Origin: Verrucomicrobiota bacterium
Lineage (GTDB): Bacteria > Verrucomicrobiota > Verrucomicrobiia > Opitutales > Coraliomargaritaceae
Assembly: GCA_009937095.1 (NCBI GenBank)
Contig: JAACDB010000008.1
Span: 1-36,072 of the forward strand
Direction: 5' to 3'
DNA: 36,072 nt
Below the pieces are notes generated by a model. The model was not told the origin of the DNA and did no database searches. It saw nothing but the letters and a program-made list of their open reading frames with translations. Positions 1 through 8,136 of the stretch are shown piece after piece. The position numbers and the translations under genes are program-made. Numbering within the stretch: the stretch's first letter is position 1; every line of letters starts with the position of its first letter.

Positions 1-5
1 AGGCC

Positions 6-1952
6 ATGATCCCCCCCGCCATCCGTCGCGGTATGCGCCCCAAGACCCGCCGCTACCTTGCCATGGGAACCCCGCCCGATGCCGATGCCCTCGCCGCCCT
101 TGAGAAACGCGCTCCCAAACAAGCCGCCCTCCTCAATTTCATTTCCCAGCAACTCAAAGTCCAACCCCGCGCCGACATTCTCAAACGCCTCAAGATCAGC
201 GCTTCTGCCTGCGAGGCCCTCGTTAAAAAAGGCCACCTTCTGGAGACCGATACCGAAGAAGCCCGCGAAGCCTACTCCGACGAGCTCGGTGAGGCCGAAA
301 CCGTTGAAGCCGCCGAAGTCCGTCCTACTTTGACCGCCGAACAAGCAGTTGCGGTAAAAGCCATTTCAGGCGCTATCGAAGCGGATCGCTTCAGCGTGCG
401 CCTGTTGCACGGCGTCACTGGATCTGGTAAGACGGAGGTCTACCTTAACGCCGTCGAGCAGGTCGTCGCCGAAGGGGGTGGGGTGGTCTTCCTCGTTCCC
501 GAGGTCGCCCTTGCGCCGCAGACCGTTGGTCGCGTTCGCGCGCGCCTTGAAGCCCGTGGCGTGCGCACCGTGGTTTGGCACAGTCACCTCTCCGATGGCG
601 AACGCTACGATTCCTGGAAGGCCCTGGTGAGCGGTGAGGCCCATGTCGTGGTCGGAGCCCGTTCCGCAGTTTTTGCCCCCGTGCAAAATCTCAAACTCAT
701 GATCGTGGATGAGGAACACGAACCGTCCTACAAACAGGAGGACAACCCCCGTTACCACGGGCGCGACGTTGCGGTATACCGTGCCCACCTCGCCGGAGCG
801 GTCTGCCTTGTTGGGTCTGCCACCCCCTCGCTCGAAACCCTCTACAATGTCGAGCGCGGCAAATACGCCGTCGACCGCCTCCTTAAACGCGTCGACCACT
901 GCGAGTTGCCCCGCATTCACCTCGTCGATATGCGCCGCGAAGGTCAAAGCGGGCGCGCCAAGGGTTCGCCCATTTCCTCCATGCTCGCCGATAAACTCAT
1001 CGATCGTTTTGAGAAGCGCGAGCAGAGCATCCTCTTTCTCAACCGCCGTGGCTTTTCCACCAGCCTCCTGTGTCCCGACTGCGGCTACGTGGCCGCCTGT
1101 AAACATTGCAGCATCCCCAAGACCTACCACCGCACGGACCATTCCCTCCGTTGCCACCTCTGCGGCGACGAGGAAAAATCACCCCCGCGCTGCCCCGAGT
1201 GCCGCTCTGAGGCCATCCGCTACCGGGGGCAGGGTACCCAACAAATTGAATCCATCGTTCAAAAAATTCTCCCCGGCGCGAAAATCGTGCGCATGGACGC
1301 CGACTCCATGTCGAAAAAAAATCTCTATCGCAAAATCCTCAACGACTTCCGCGCGGGAAAAATTGATATCCTCGTCGGCACCCAAATGATTGCCAAGGGA
1401 CTCGACTTCCCCAACGTCACCCTCGTCGGTCTCATTAATGCGGACATGTCCCTCCATGTGGAGGACTTCCGCGCCGCCGAGCGCACCTTTCAGCTCATTG
1501 TGCAGGTCTCCGGACGCGCCGGACGCGGTGACCGCGCGGGCGAGGTCATCATCCAGACCAGCACGCCCCACGCTCCGCCCGTGCAGTTTGCCCGCAAATC
1601 AGACTTCGACGGTTTCCAGATCGAGGAACTCGAACAGCGTCGCGAATTCAACTACCCCCCGTTTCAACACCTCATTCGCCACCTCTTTCGCGGGCGTAAC
1701 CCCGAAAAGGTCAACTTCTACATCGAGCAATGGGCGCGACGGGTAGAGGAACATTTTGGCGACCGCCTTACTCTTCGCGGCCCCGCACCCGCCCCCATTG
1801 AAAAAATCCGCGACGAATACCGCTTCCAACTCTGGTATTTTGCCCCCAGCGCCCAGGCCATCATCGATGAACTCACCGCCCTACGCCGCGACTTTAAAAT
1901 GGATAAAACCGTGATCGACCAACTCGACGTCGATCCCATGCAGATGAGCTAG
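6..1952 (+). CDS. priA: Primosomal replication protein N' (PriA helicase), 5' end outside window
   Basis: PriA is a 3'-5' DNA helicase that reloads the replisome at stalled forks. The visible 648 residues contain Walker A GVTGSGKT (about 136-143), the DEEH Walker B box (235-238), helicase motif SATP (271-274), and eight cysteines in CxxC pairs (356/359, 365/368, 383/386, 396/399) that fit the two zinc sites of PriA. The usual length is about 730-830 residues and the N-terminal DNA 3'-end-binding domain is largely missing. The frame is open to the window edge, so the ATG at 6 is probably internal and the true start lies upstream. The winged-helix segment is at about 30-80. The gene is convergent with dxs, and the two stop codons share the tetramer CTAG at 1949-1952. 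Family assignment is secure; only the start is unknown. Confidence 0.95.
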   Translation: MIPPAIRRGMRPKTRRYLAMGTPPDADALAALEKRAPKQAALLNFISQQLKVQPRADILKRLKISASACEALVKKGHLLETDTEEAREAYSDELGEAETVEAAEVRPTLTAEQAVAVKAISGAIEADRFSVRLLHGVTGSGKTEVYLNAVEQVVAEGGGVVFLVPEVALAPQTVGRVRARLEARGVRTVVWHSHLSDGERYDSWKALVSGEAHVVVGARSAVFAPVQNLKLMIVDEEHEPSYKQEDNPRYHGRDVAVYRAHLAGAVCLVGSATPSLETLYNVERGKYAVDRLLKRVDHCELPRIHLVDMRREGQSGRAKGSPISSMLADKLIDRFEKREQSILFLNRRGFSTSLLCPDCGYVAACKHCSIPKTYHRTDHSLRCHLCGDEEKSPPRCPECRSEAIRYRGQGTQQIESIVQKILPGAKIVRMDADSMSKKNLYRKILNDFRAGKIDILVGTQMIAKGLDFPNVTLVGLINADMSLHVEDFRAAERTFQLIVQVSGRAGRGDRAGEVIIQTSTPHAPPVQFARKSDFDGFQIEELEQRREFNYPPFQHLIRHLFRGRNPEKVNFYIEQWARRVEEHFGDRLTLRGPAPAPIEKIRDEYRFQLWYFAPSAQAIIDELTALRRDFKMDKTVIDQLDVDPMQMS

Positions 1953-3871
1953 GAGAGGCTGGAATCGTTGACGGATTCCGGTTCGAGGCCGGGGATGCTT
2001 TGGGCGTACTCGAGCACTTGTTGAAAGAGTTGTTCGGGGTTAAGGCCGTGTTGCTCGCGGAGTGACTGTACGCTACTGCCGTGCTCGATGAATTGGTCAG
2101 GCCAGCCGAGGCGAAGGAGGGGGCATGGGGACTTGGCTTCGTCGAGGGCTTCCAGGACGGCGCTGCCGAAGCCGCCTTGGATGACGTGATCCTCAAGGGT
2201 CACGATGAGCTTGGAGGTTTGAGCGGTTTCGAGGAGGGCGTCGGTATCAAGGGGTTTGGCGAAGCGGGCGTTGACGACTCCCGCAGTGATGCCGTGTTCG
2301 CTGAGTTTGGCAGCGATTTGCTGCGCTTCCTCGAGCATGATGCCATAGGCCCAAAGGTCGATTTGTCCGGGGGCTTGAAGGCGTTTTGCTTTGCCGAGGG
2401 GAAGGGCTTCGGGGATGGCTTTGACGCTTGCTCCGGGGGCGTTGCCACGGGGGTAGCGGATAAAGGCGGGGCCTTGGTAGGCGAGTCCGGTTGCCATCAT
2501 ATCGGCGAGTTCGGCTTCGTTGGTCGGCGCCATGAGGACGCAATTAGGGACGGAGCGCAGGTAGGCGATATCGAAGAGGCCGTGGTGGGTGGCGCCGTCG
2601 TTGGGCGAGAGTCCCGCGCGGTCCATACAGAAGAGGACGGGGAGTTTTTGGAGGGCGACGTCGTGAATGATGGGGTCGATGGCGCGCTGGAGGAAGGTGG
2701 AGTAGATGGCGCAGACGGGGTGGAAGCCGGAGGTGGCCATTCCAGCGGCGAAAAGTACGGCGTGTTCCTCGGCGATGCCGACGTCGTAGCATTGGTCGGG
2801 CAGTTCTTTTTCGAGGATGTTGAGGCCGGTGCCGGAGGGCATGGCAGCGGTGATGCCGATGATGTTTTTATCGCGGCGGGCAAAATGGGTGAGGGTTTTG
2901 CCCATGACGTCCTGATATTTGGGCGGGGTTCCGGGGGCTTCGGGTTTGCCTTTTCCGGTCTCAATGTCGAAGGGGCTGGCACCGTGGAAGCGTTCAGGGT
3001 TTTCGAGAGCGACGTCGTAGCCTTTTCCCTTGGTCGTATGCATGTGGAGCAGGATCGGCTGCTCGGCGTTTTTAGCAAAATTCAGGTAGTGCTCGACTTG
3101 CTCGAAGTCGTGACCGTCGATGGGCCCGATATAACGGACGCCGTACTTTTCAAAAAGGGAGGAGGAGACGAAGAAGTCCTTGGTTTCCTGTTTCCATTTG
3201 ATTCCGAAGTTAATAAGGGCCTGCCCGCCGGGGATCTTTTTAAGGAAGGCCTCGATGTCGTCGTTGAGGCGGTTGTAGATGGGGTTGGTGATGAGATCGT
3301 TGAAATAGCGGGCAAGGGCGCCGACGTTTTTGGCGATGGAATATTCGTTGTCGTTCAGTATGATGACGAGGCGCTTGGTACTGGAAGCGACGTTGTTGAG
3401 GGCTTCCATGGTGATGCCACAGGTGAAGGCGGCATCGCCGCAGACGGCAACCACGTGTTCATCCGAGCCGCGTTGGTCGCGGGCAGTAGCCATACCGAGG
3501 GCGGCAGAGAGAGCAGTGCCGGCATGACCAGCGCCAAAGGCATCGTGCGGGCTTTCGGCACGGTTCATGAATCCGCTGAGGCCATTGTCACTGCGGATTT
3601 TGTCGAAGGCCGCTCCGTTGCGGCCGGTGAGGAGTTTATGGACGTAGGCTTGGTGAGAGACGTCAAAGACAAAGCGGTCTTCGGGGGTATTAAAGACGCA
3701 GTGGAGGGCGATGGTGAGCTCGACCATGCCTAGGTTAGGTCCAACGTGGCCGCCGTTGCGGGCGGTGGTGCGAATAATACGTTCGCGAATTTCGCGGGCG
3801 AGTTCCTCGCGATCCTGAAGGCTGAAGTTTTTAAGGTCAGCGGGGGAATGAATTTGTTCGAGCAAGGACAT
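1949..3871 (-). CDS. dxs: 1-deoxy-D-xylulose-5-phosphate synthase
   Basis: This thiamine-diphosphate enzyme condenses pyruvate and glyceraldehyde-3-phosphate in the first step of the MEP isoprenoid pathway. Its product also feeds thiamine and pyridoxal synthesis. The 640 residues match the family length. Visible signatures are the N-terminal [12 protein letters not shown] block, the [17 protein letters not shown] block, the ThDP/Mg region with GDA and a downstream NDNEYSI, the catalytic IAEEHAV glutamate segment, and [15 protein letters not shown]. The usual GDG of the ThDP motif is GDA here, but the metal-binding Asp and Asn are kept. The start at 3871 is 4 bases after the xseB stop. An upstream in-frame ATG at 3910 would lie inside xseB and adds 13 residues with no family counterpart. 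It is probably co-transcribed and translationally coupled with xseB. Confidence 0.93.
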   Translation of the reverse strand: MSLLEQIHSPADLKNFSLQDREELAREIRERIIRTTARNGGHVGPNLGMVELTIALHCVFNTPEDRFVFDVSHQAYVHKLLTGRNGAAFDKIRSDNGLSGFMNRAESPHDAFGAGHAGTALSAALGMATARDQRGSDEHVVAVCGDAAFTCGITMEALNNVASSTKRLVIILNDNEYSIAKNVGALARYFNDLITNPIYNRLNDDIEAFLKKIPGGQALINFGIKWKQETKDFFVSSSLFEKYGVRYIGPIDGHDFEQVEHYLNFAKNAEQPILLHMHTTKGKGYDVALENPERFHGASPFDIETGKGKPEAPGTPPKYQDVMGKTLTHFARRDKNIIGITAAMPSGTGLNILEKELPDQCYDVGIAEEHAVLFAAGMATSGFHPVCAIYSTFLQRAIDPIIHDVALQKLPVLFCMDRAGLSPNDGATHHGLFDIAYLRSVPNCVLMAPTNEAELADMMATGLAYQGPAFIRYPRGNAPGASVKAIPEALPLGKAKRLQAPGQIDLWAYGIMLEEAQQIAAKLSEHGITAGVVNARFAKPLDTDALLETAQTSKLIVTLEDHVIQGGFGSAVLEALDEAKSPCPLLRLGWPDQFIEHGSSVQSLREQHGLNPEQLFQQVLEYAQSIPGLEPESVNDSSLS

Positions 3872-3875
3872 GCGA

Positions 3876-4118
3876 CTATTCGTTTTCCGCTTCAGGATCA
3901 AGTGCCTCAAGGGTATTGGTATCGAAGTTGAGTTTTTCGATAATGAGTTCTGCCTGTTTGAGATTGGCTTGGCAGGATTTCAATAAGTTCGCGCCTTCTT
4001 CAAATTTTTCGACCAGTTCAGCGAGGGGTGTTTCCCCGTCTTCCATTGATTCAATAAGGGATTCGAGGCGTTCCAAGGCCGCTTCAAAGGATAGTTCCGG
4101 TGTTTTGCGTTTAGGCAT
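3876..4118 (-). CDS. xseB: Exodeoxyribonuclease VII small subunit
   Basis: This is the small subunit of exonuclease VII, which degrades single-stranded DNA with the XseA large subunit. The 80-residue size is typical. The family pattern is plain: a SFEAALERLESLIESME first helix, a G-x-x-PL turn, then LVEKFEEGANLLKSCQANL and an E-rich second helix forming the antiparallel coiled coil. It is the first gene of a two-gene minus-strand unit with dxs, separated by 4 bases; the xseB-dxs pairing is common in bacteria. The large-subunit gene xseA is not in this window. About 118 bases separate its start from the divergent trhO. Confidence 0.92.
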   Translation of the reverse strand: MPKRKTPELSFEAALERLESLIESMEDGETPLAELVEKFEEGANLLKSCQANLKQAELIIEKLNFDTNTLEALDPEAENE

Positions 4119-4236
4119 AGTGCTAATAATTAGAATTAGGTTGGATTATTTGCGGGCAGGGGTCGAGGCTGGATATTATTTTTGAAAGCAGGTTTGCAAG
4201 AATGGATCGTAGTTGGATTGTATAGCTTTCAACGAT

Positions 4237-5073
4237 ATGAGCGAAATTTGGAAAATAGCAGCCTTTTACCAATTTACAGAATTGGAGGATTTTGCCGAAT
4301 GGGCCGCACGTCTGGAGGCGTCGGGCGAGGCCTTGGGCTTGCGGGGCACCATCATTGTGGCACCGGAGGGTATCAATTCGACCTGCGCGGGGTCACCGAA
4401 GGCGATGGATGCCTTGATCGACTTGTTGCGATCCGATGCACGCTTCGCGGATTTGGAGGTGAAATATTCGGAGGCGGATTTTTGCCCCTTTCCGAAATTC
4501 AAGGTGAAGCAAAAGCCCGAGATCGTGACCTTTCGTCAGGCGGGGGCGGATCCACAGGAGGCGGTGGGTACCTATCTGGATCCGGAGGAATGGAACGAGT
4601 TGATCCGTGATCCGGAAGTTTTAACGATTGATACTCGGAATGATTACGAAGTGAAGGTGGGGCAATTCAAGGGTGCCTTAAATCCGAAGACCGATGATTT
4701 TGCCTCATTTGCAGCGTTTGTAGAAGAGGAGTTGAAAGGTCGGGAGGATGAAAAGATTGCCATGTATTGCACTGGAGGGATTCGTTGTGAGCGCTCGACG
4801 GCTTATTTAAAAGGGAAAGGCTTTAAAAATGTATATCACCTGAAGGGTGGGATATTACGGTATTTAGAGGAGATGCCCAAGGCGCAGAGCCTTTGGGAGG
4901 GGGATTGTTTTGTTTTTGATTACCGGGTGGCAGTGGACCATGACCTTCAGCCCGGGATGTGGAAGATCGACCCCGAAACGAGCGATCCGGTGCCCATGAT
5001 ACCCGAGGAGCAGAAAAAAATCGCGGAGCGCCGTCGGAGTGGGGCGATCTTTAAAAAGCCTTACACGGTTTAG
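4237..5073 (+). CDS. trhO: Rhodanese-type tRNA uridine(34) hydroxylase
   Basis: TrhO (formerly UPF0176/YceA) forms 5-hydroxyuridine at the wobble position of tRNAs. The protein (278 residues from the ATG at 4237) has the N-terminal alpha/beta domain with GLRGTIIVAPEGINST, then a rhodanese domain with DTRNDYE and the active-site loop CTGGIRCERS. CFVFDYRVAV follows. The ATG at 4237 gives the usual MSxxWKIAAFYxF start; a TTG at 4213 would add 8 residues. The C-terminus is short: the cysteine-rich zinc-like tail found in many TrhO proteins is absent, and the protein ends in a basic segment. It is a single gene, divergent from xseB, with no obvious partner. The name is secure; activity is by family inference. 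Confidence 0.88.
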   Translation: MSEIWKIAAFYQFTELEDFAEWAARLEASGEALGLRGTIIVAPEGINSTCAGSPKAMDALIDLLRSDARFADLEVKYSEADFCPFPKFKVKQKPEIVTFRQAGADPQEAVGTYLDPEEWNELIRDPEVLTIDTRNDYEVKVGQFKGALNPKTDDFASFAAFVEEELKGREDEKIAMYCTGGIRCERSTAYLKGKGFKNVYHLKGGILRYLEEMPKAQSLWEGDCFVFDYRVAVDHDLQPGMWKIDPETSDPVPMIPEEQKKIAERRRSGAIFKKPYTV

Positions 5074-5095
5074 TGTCGGTAACTCGCCTCTTTCA

Positions 5096-5125
5096 TTGAC
5101 AGTGAGGGTCTAGGTTTGGTTGAAT
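5096..5125 (+). promoter_or_regulatory. Candidate sigma-70 promoter for the prepilin-like run
   Basis: A perfect -35 hexamer TTGACA (5096-5101) is followed after 18 bases by TTGAAT (5120-5125, 4 of 6 matches to TATAAT). It lies 95 bases upstream of the first prepilin-like gene, in the 146-base gap after trhO. The -35 is strong and the -10 weak, so this is a candidate only. Confidence 0.35.
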
Positions 5126-5219
5126 ACAGAGCAGTCAGAGCTTTTCTTATTTCAGTATGAAAACTCCGGCTTTCAATTTCCTCAAAGGTACAGAACCGTT
5201 GTCCATCTTTTGATTACGA

Positions 5220-5807
5220 ATGAAAAATAAAACCCCATCCCGTCAGGGCTTCACGCTCATTGAACTGCTCACCGTCATCGCGATTATTGGCATCTTGGCT
5301 TCAATCTTGATACCCTCGGTTAATACGGTTCGGAAAAATGTTAATATCGCCGCTTCCAAGGCAGTGCTTTCGCAATACGTGAATGCGATTCAGGCCTTTC
5401 GCAGTGAGTATAAATTTTATCCCTTCAGCGATCGGCTGGATTCGAATGAATTGCTGGATCTCAGCAGTGCCGCCAACAGTGAGCTTTTCATAAAAACGCT
5501 CAGCGCACGCAATCCTTCCGACAATGCCTCGGTCAGCGAGGGCGGTAACCGCCGCCGCATTCGCTTCTACGAATTCTCCGAGGCAGAGTTTCTAACGGAT
5601 GCAGATGGAGAAACGCGAAACACCCAACTTTCCGATCGCTTCAATAACAACAAAATCTTTATCGCAATTGACGAGGACGGCGACGGCGAAATTGAAGTGC
5701 CCGATCCCGAAGATCCTCAAACAACCATTAAGTTCCGTGGCAGTGTCACTGCTTATGTCGAGGCCGATCAGGCAATCAATGCGCCCGATTATTACCTCTA
5801 CGAGTAA
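5220..5807 (+). CDS. Type IV prepilin-like / GspG-like pseudopilin (1 of 4)
   Basis: This is a 195-residue secreted pilin-like protein. The leader MKNKTPSRQG is followed by the class III cleavage motif G|FTLIELLTVIAIIGILAS with Glu at +5, then a hydrophobic helix to about residue 30. This predicts processing by a prepilin peptidase and assembly in the inner membrane. The globular part has an acidic stretch with repeated D/E-G (about residues 150-165, DEDGDGEIEVPDPED), which could bind calcium as in GspG; that is only an inference. It heads a four-gene run (gaps 29, 8 and 6 bases) of pilin-like proteins, with no secretin, ATPase or PilC in view. The start ATG lacks a clear Shine-Dalgarno sequence. 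Its exact role (type II secretion, pilus or Verrucomicrobia-specific cassette) cannot be told from sequence. Confidence 0.8.
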   Translation: MKNKTPSRQGFTLIELLTVIAIIGILASILIPSVNTVRKNVNIAASKAVLSQYVNAIQAFRSEYKFYPFSDRLDSNELLDLSSAANSELFIKTLSARNPSDNASVSEGGNRRRIRFYEFSEAEFLTDADGETRNTQLSDRFNNNKIFIAIDEDGDGEIEVPDPEDPQTTIKFRGSVTAYVEADQAINAPDYYLYE

Positions 5808-5836
5808 GACCGCTTTGAAGCTCCAGATCTAAAACC

Positions 5837-6532
5837 ATGTCCCCAATTTCCAAGCCCATCCTTAAACGTGCTGGTTTCACCCTCGTGGAGTTACTCGTGG
5901 TGATTTCAATCATCCTGATCGCTTCTTCCATACTCTTCACTGCAGGTTCCGGCGGAAAAGGGGTCTCGTTGAGTTCTTCCCAGCGCATCGTGGCCGGCAT
6001 CGTGAAGGGCGCCCGCGCGCAGGCGGTGCTCAAGAATGCGGAAGCCCGCATCATCATTCACAACGACCTCGAGGCCGATCCCGATAAATACCGCCGCTAT
6101 TTCGGTATCGTTTATTGGGTCGAGGAAACCGACTCCGACGGCAATGAGATAAAAGGCTGGCTCGCTGCCAACAGAGGTACTCTCCTTCCCGAGGGCATTT
6201 ACTTTGATCCGGAATACAGCAAAAATTACAAAGCATCCTTCACCATGCGGCTCGACTATCCGCGCGTGGTTATCGGAAGCAATACCGATAGGGAAAACGG
6301 CGGCGGAAGTGACGAATATTTTTATTATAAATTCGAAGACAACGGTGTGCTGGGAACCGACTTCAGCAACAACTGGCTCGCGCTCCGAGCCGGGGCGCTG
6401 AAACCGGACGGGGAGTCTTTCCAGTTGGACTTCTCTGATCCCGAGGACGAATATATTCGCGCCGCCCTCATCCTGCGTCGCGGCGGGAGCACCACCGCGG
6501 TCAATGATCCCGAAGAGGTGAAGAAAAACTAA
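5837..6532 (+). CDS. Type IV prepilin-like protein, GspH-like (2 of 4)
   Basis: A 231-residue protein with leader MSPISKPILKRAG, cleavage motif G|FTLVELLVVISIILIASS and Glu at +5. The rest is a large, polar, acidic globular domain without cysteines. The arrangement (leader, one N-terminal helix, then a stretch of the type SSSQRIVAGIVKGARAQAV before the globular domain) is like GspH/FimT minor pseudopilins. It also resembles protein D of the Verru_Chthon cassettes; that resemblance is from memory of the family and unverified. It sits 29 bases after the previous pilin-like gene and 8 before the next, so co-transcription is likely. Confidence 0.75.
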   Translation: MSPISKPILKRAGFTLVELLVVISIILIASSILFTAGSGGKGVSLSSSQRIVAGIVKGARAQAVLKNAEARIIIHNDLEADPDKYRRYFGIVYWVEETDSDGNEIKGWLAANRGTLLPEGIYFDPEYSKNYKASFTMRLDYPRVVIGSNTDRENGGGSDEYFYYKFEDNGVLGTDFSNNWLALRAGALKPDGESFQLDFSDPEDEYIRAALILRRGGSTTAVNDPEEVKKN

Positions 6533-6540
6533 GTGACGCC

Positions 6541-7218
6541 ATGATTTATTTAAAACAAAATTTCTCCCGCCGTTGTGGCTTTAGCCTCATCGAGGTCGTC
6601 CTCGCCATTGGTATTTTTATGGTGACCGTCCTCGCGCTGGTCGGGCTCCTCGGGCCCACCTTGAAATCGGTGGATGAGGTGGAGCAAACCGACGCCATCA
6701 CCTCGGTGGTCAATAGCCTTAACGCTTTCCTGCAACAGTCGCCTGAGATTGCACCCAATGCTTCCAAATTTGACGCCATCTTTAATGCGGTCGCCAACAA
6801 CGGCCACGCCACCATTTTTGTTTTTCAAACTTATCTGAGTGCGAACTCCACCGATACCGAACTAAAGATCGGTTTTTATGGGGAGGACGTGGGAGATGGG
6901 GCTGAAATATCGGGGAGCGATTTTCAGGACGGCAGTACGCCACAAGTCGCGGGATCGATATACCGGGTAGTCCTCACGCCCTCATCTGTTTTGCCGGCGC
7001 AATACCGTTCTGCCGAACGCAATTCCACAACGAAGGTTTACAGCCTTACCGTCGGTTCGCCCGAACCTTCTATTTACCCCGAAGGCTACTTCGCGATGGA
7101 AGTCCGCATCTTCGCGGAGGAATACAGTGAGAGCTTTACCAATAATCTGTATTCCAACCTCACCGCACTCGCCGACGTTGAACCCCTCTTCACCTACAAC
7201 GCCGCCGTGGTGCGCTAG
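6541..7218 (+). CDS. Type IV prepilin-like protein (3 of 4), Verru_Chthon cassette B-like
   Basis: A 225-residue protein with leader MIYLKQNFSRRCG and motif G|FSLIEVVLAIGIFMVTVLAL, Glu at +5. The FSLIEVVLA helix followed by a GLLGPTLKSVDEVEQTDA segment is typical of GspI/PilV-type minor pseudopilins and of the B protein of Verrucomicrobia pilin cassettes. The globular part is rich in Ser, Thr and Ala and has no recognisable catalytic residues. The leader carries a cysteine (CG|F) just before the cleavage glycine. It is tightly spaced in the run (8 bases upstream, 6 downstream). The class is clear and the specific function unknown. Confidence 0.72.
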   Translation: MIYLKQNFSRRCGFSLIEVVLAIGIFMVTVLALVGLLGPTLKSVDEVEQTDAITSVVNSLNAFLQQSPEIAPNASKFDAIFNAVANNGHATIFVFQTYLSANSTDTELKIGFYGEDVGDGAEISGSDFQDGSTPQVAGSIYRVVLTPSSVLPAQYRSAERNSTTKVYSLTVGSPEPSIYPEGYFAMEVRIFAEEYSESFTNNLYSNLTALADVEPLFTYNAAVVR

Positions 7219-7224
7219 ACTGTT

Positions 7225-8136
7225 ATGAAGCTCAACCGATCCCGCCCGAAACAACGCCGCTCCGCTTTTACTTTGATCGAGATCATGGTGGCGACTGCTG
7301 TCATGATCATCCTCGTGGGTCTCGTTATTCAGATCACCAACGAAGTCCTCAAGGTCTGGAACCGTTCCTCCGGTAAACTCTCTGCCAATTCCGAGGCCCG
7401 CCTGGCAATGGAATTTTTGACGCAAGATCTCGAGACCGCCGTCTTCCGCGACAACGGTATGCAATGGTTGCGGGTGGAGGGACCCATCGATGCCGGTGAC
7501 GATTACGCCGACAAGACCGTCGCCCTCAATCTTTTCGCGCCTGCCCTCGACCGACCCAAGACCGATGCCGCTGGTGGCCCTATCCCCGGCGACATCTGCG
7601 GTATCGCCTACCGTCTCGCCTTTAAGGAGGCCTACGGAGGAAGTGACACCAAGGTCTACGCCCTCTATCGGAATATTGTAGATTCAAAGACAACTTTTAA
7701 TCAATTGATGGGGAGCGGTAATCAAGAGACTCTAACGGGTGGCGAATGGTCTGAGGGAACAGTCACCGACGAATCGAACTACCTCGTCACCAACATCGTC
7801 GATTTTAAGGTTATTGTATATTATCAAAGCACACCCTCGGATTCCTCCATTGTGGCAGAATACAACGGAGCAAAAAGCGGCAATGCCTGGGAGATAACCG
7901 GAAATTACATTTACGGCGGCAATCAATTTTCTGGCTACGATGAAGAAATACCCGCTCAGGTGAAACCGCTCTACGCTGACATCATGCTAACGATGATCAC
8001 CGACGAGGGGCTTGAGATTTTGCAAAACATGGCAGCGGGTCGTTCGGGTACGGGTTATGACGACGCCAAGGACGTGGTGCGGGAACGCGGGCAGAAATTC
8101 ATCCGGCGGGTGCAATTCGCCGGTCAGGGCTTCTAG
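7225..8136 (+). CDS. Type IV prepilin-like protein (4 of 4), Verru_Chthon cassette C-like
   Basis: A 303-residue protein with leader MKLNRSRPKQRRSA, then FTLIEIMVATAVMIILVGLV with Glu at +5. The residue before the cleavage point is Ala instead of the nearly invariant Gly. The segment after the helix (TNEVLKVWNRSSGKL, then SEARLAMEFLTQDLETA) has the pattern of GspJ/PilW-like minor pseudopilins and of the C protein of Verru_Chthon cassettes. It is the last gene of the run. Its TAG stop overlaps the stop of the convergent cytochrome gene in a shared CTAG at 8133-8136. A large cassette A-type protein was not found nearby. Confidence 0.75.
   Translation: MKLNRSRPKQRRSAFTLIEIMVATAVMIILVGLVIQITNEVLKVWNRSSGKLSANSEARLAMEFLTQDLETAVFRDNGMQWLRVEGPIDAGDDYADKTVALNLFAPALDRPKTDAAGGPIPGDICGIAYRLAFKEAYGGSDTKVYALYRNIVDSKTTFNQLMGSGNQETLTGGEWSEGTVTDESNYLVTNIVDFKVIVYYQSTPSDSSIVAEYNGAKSGNAWEITGNYIYGGNQFSGYDEEIPAQVKPLYADIMLTMITDEGLEILQNMAAGRSGTGYDDAKDVVRERGQKFIRRVQFAGQGF

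Noticed and set aside
366-1157. A 263-codon frame antisense to priA
   Set aside because: It overlaps the helicase motifs of PriA completely, and its low-complexity composition follows from the codon usage of the sense gene.
2081-3733. A 550-codon open frame antisense to dxs
   Set aside because: It lies wholly opposite a well-conserved enzyme. Its product is dominated by Gly, Val, Asp and Glu with no recognisable motif, as expected from the antisense frame of a GC-rich gene.
5157-5213. An 18-codon frame (starting MKTPAFNF) before the first pilin-like gene, considered as a leader peptide
   Set aside because: It has no ribosome-binding site, no run of regulatory codons and no attenuator hairpin, so it is indistinguishable from chance.
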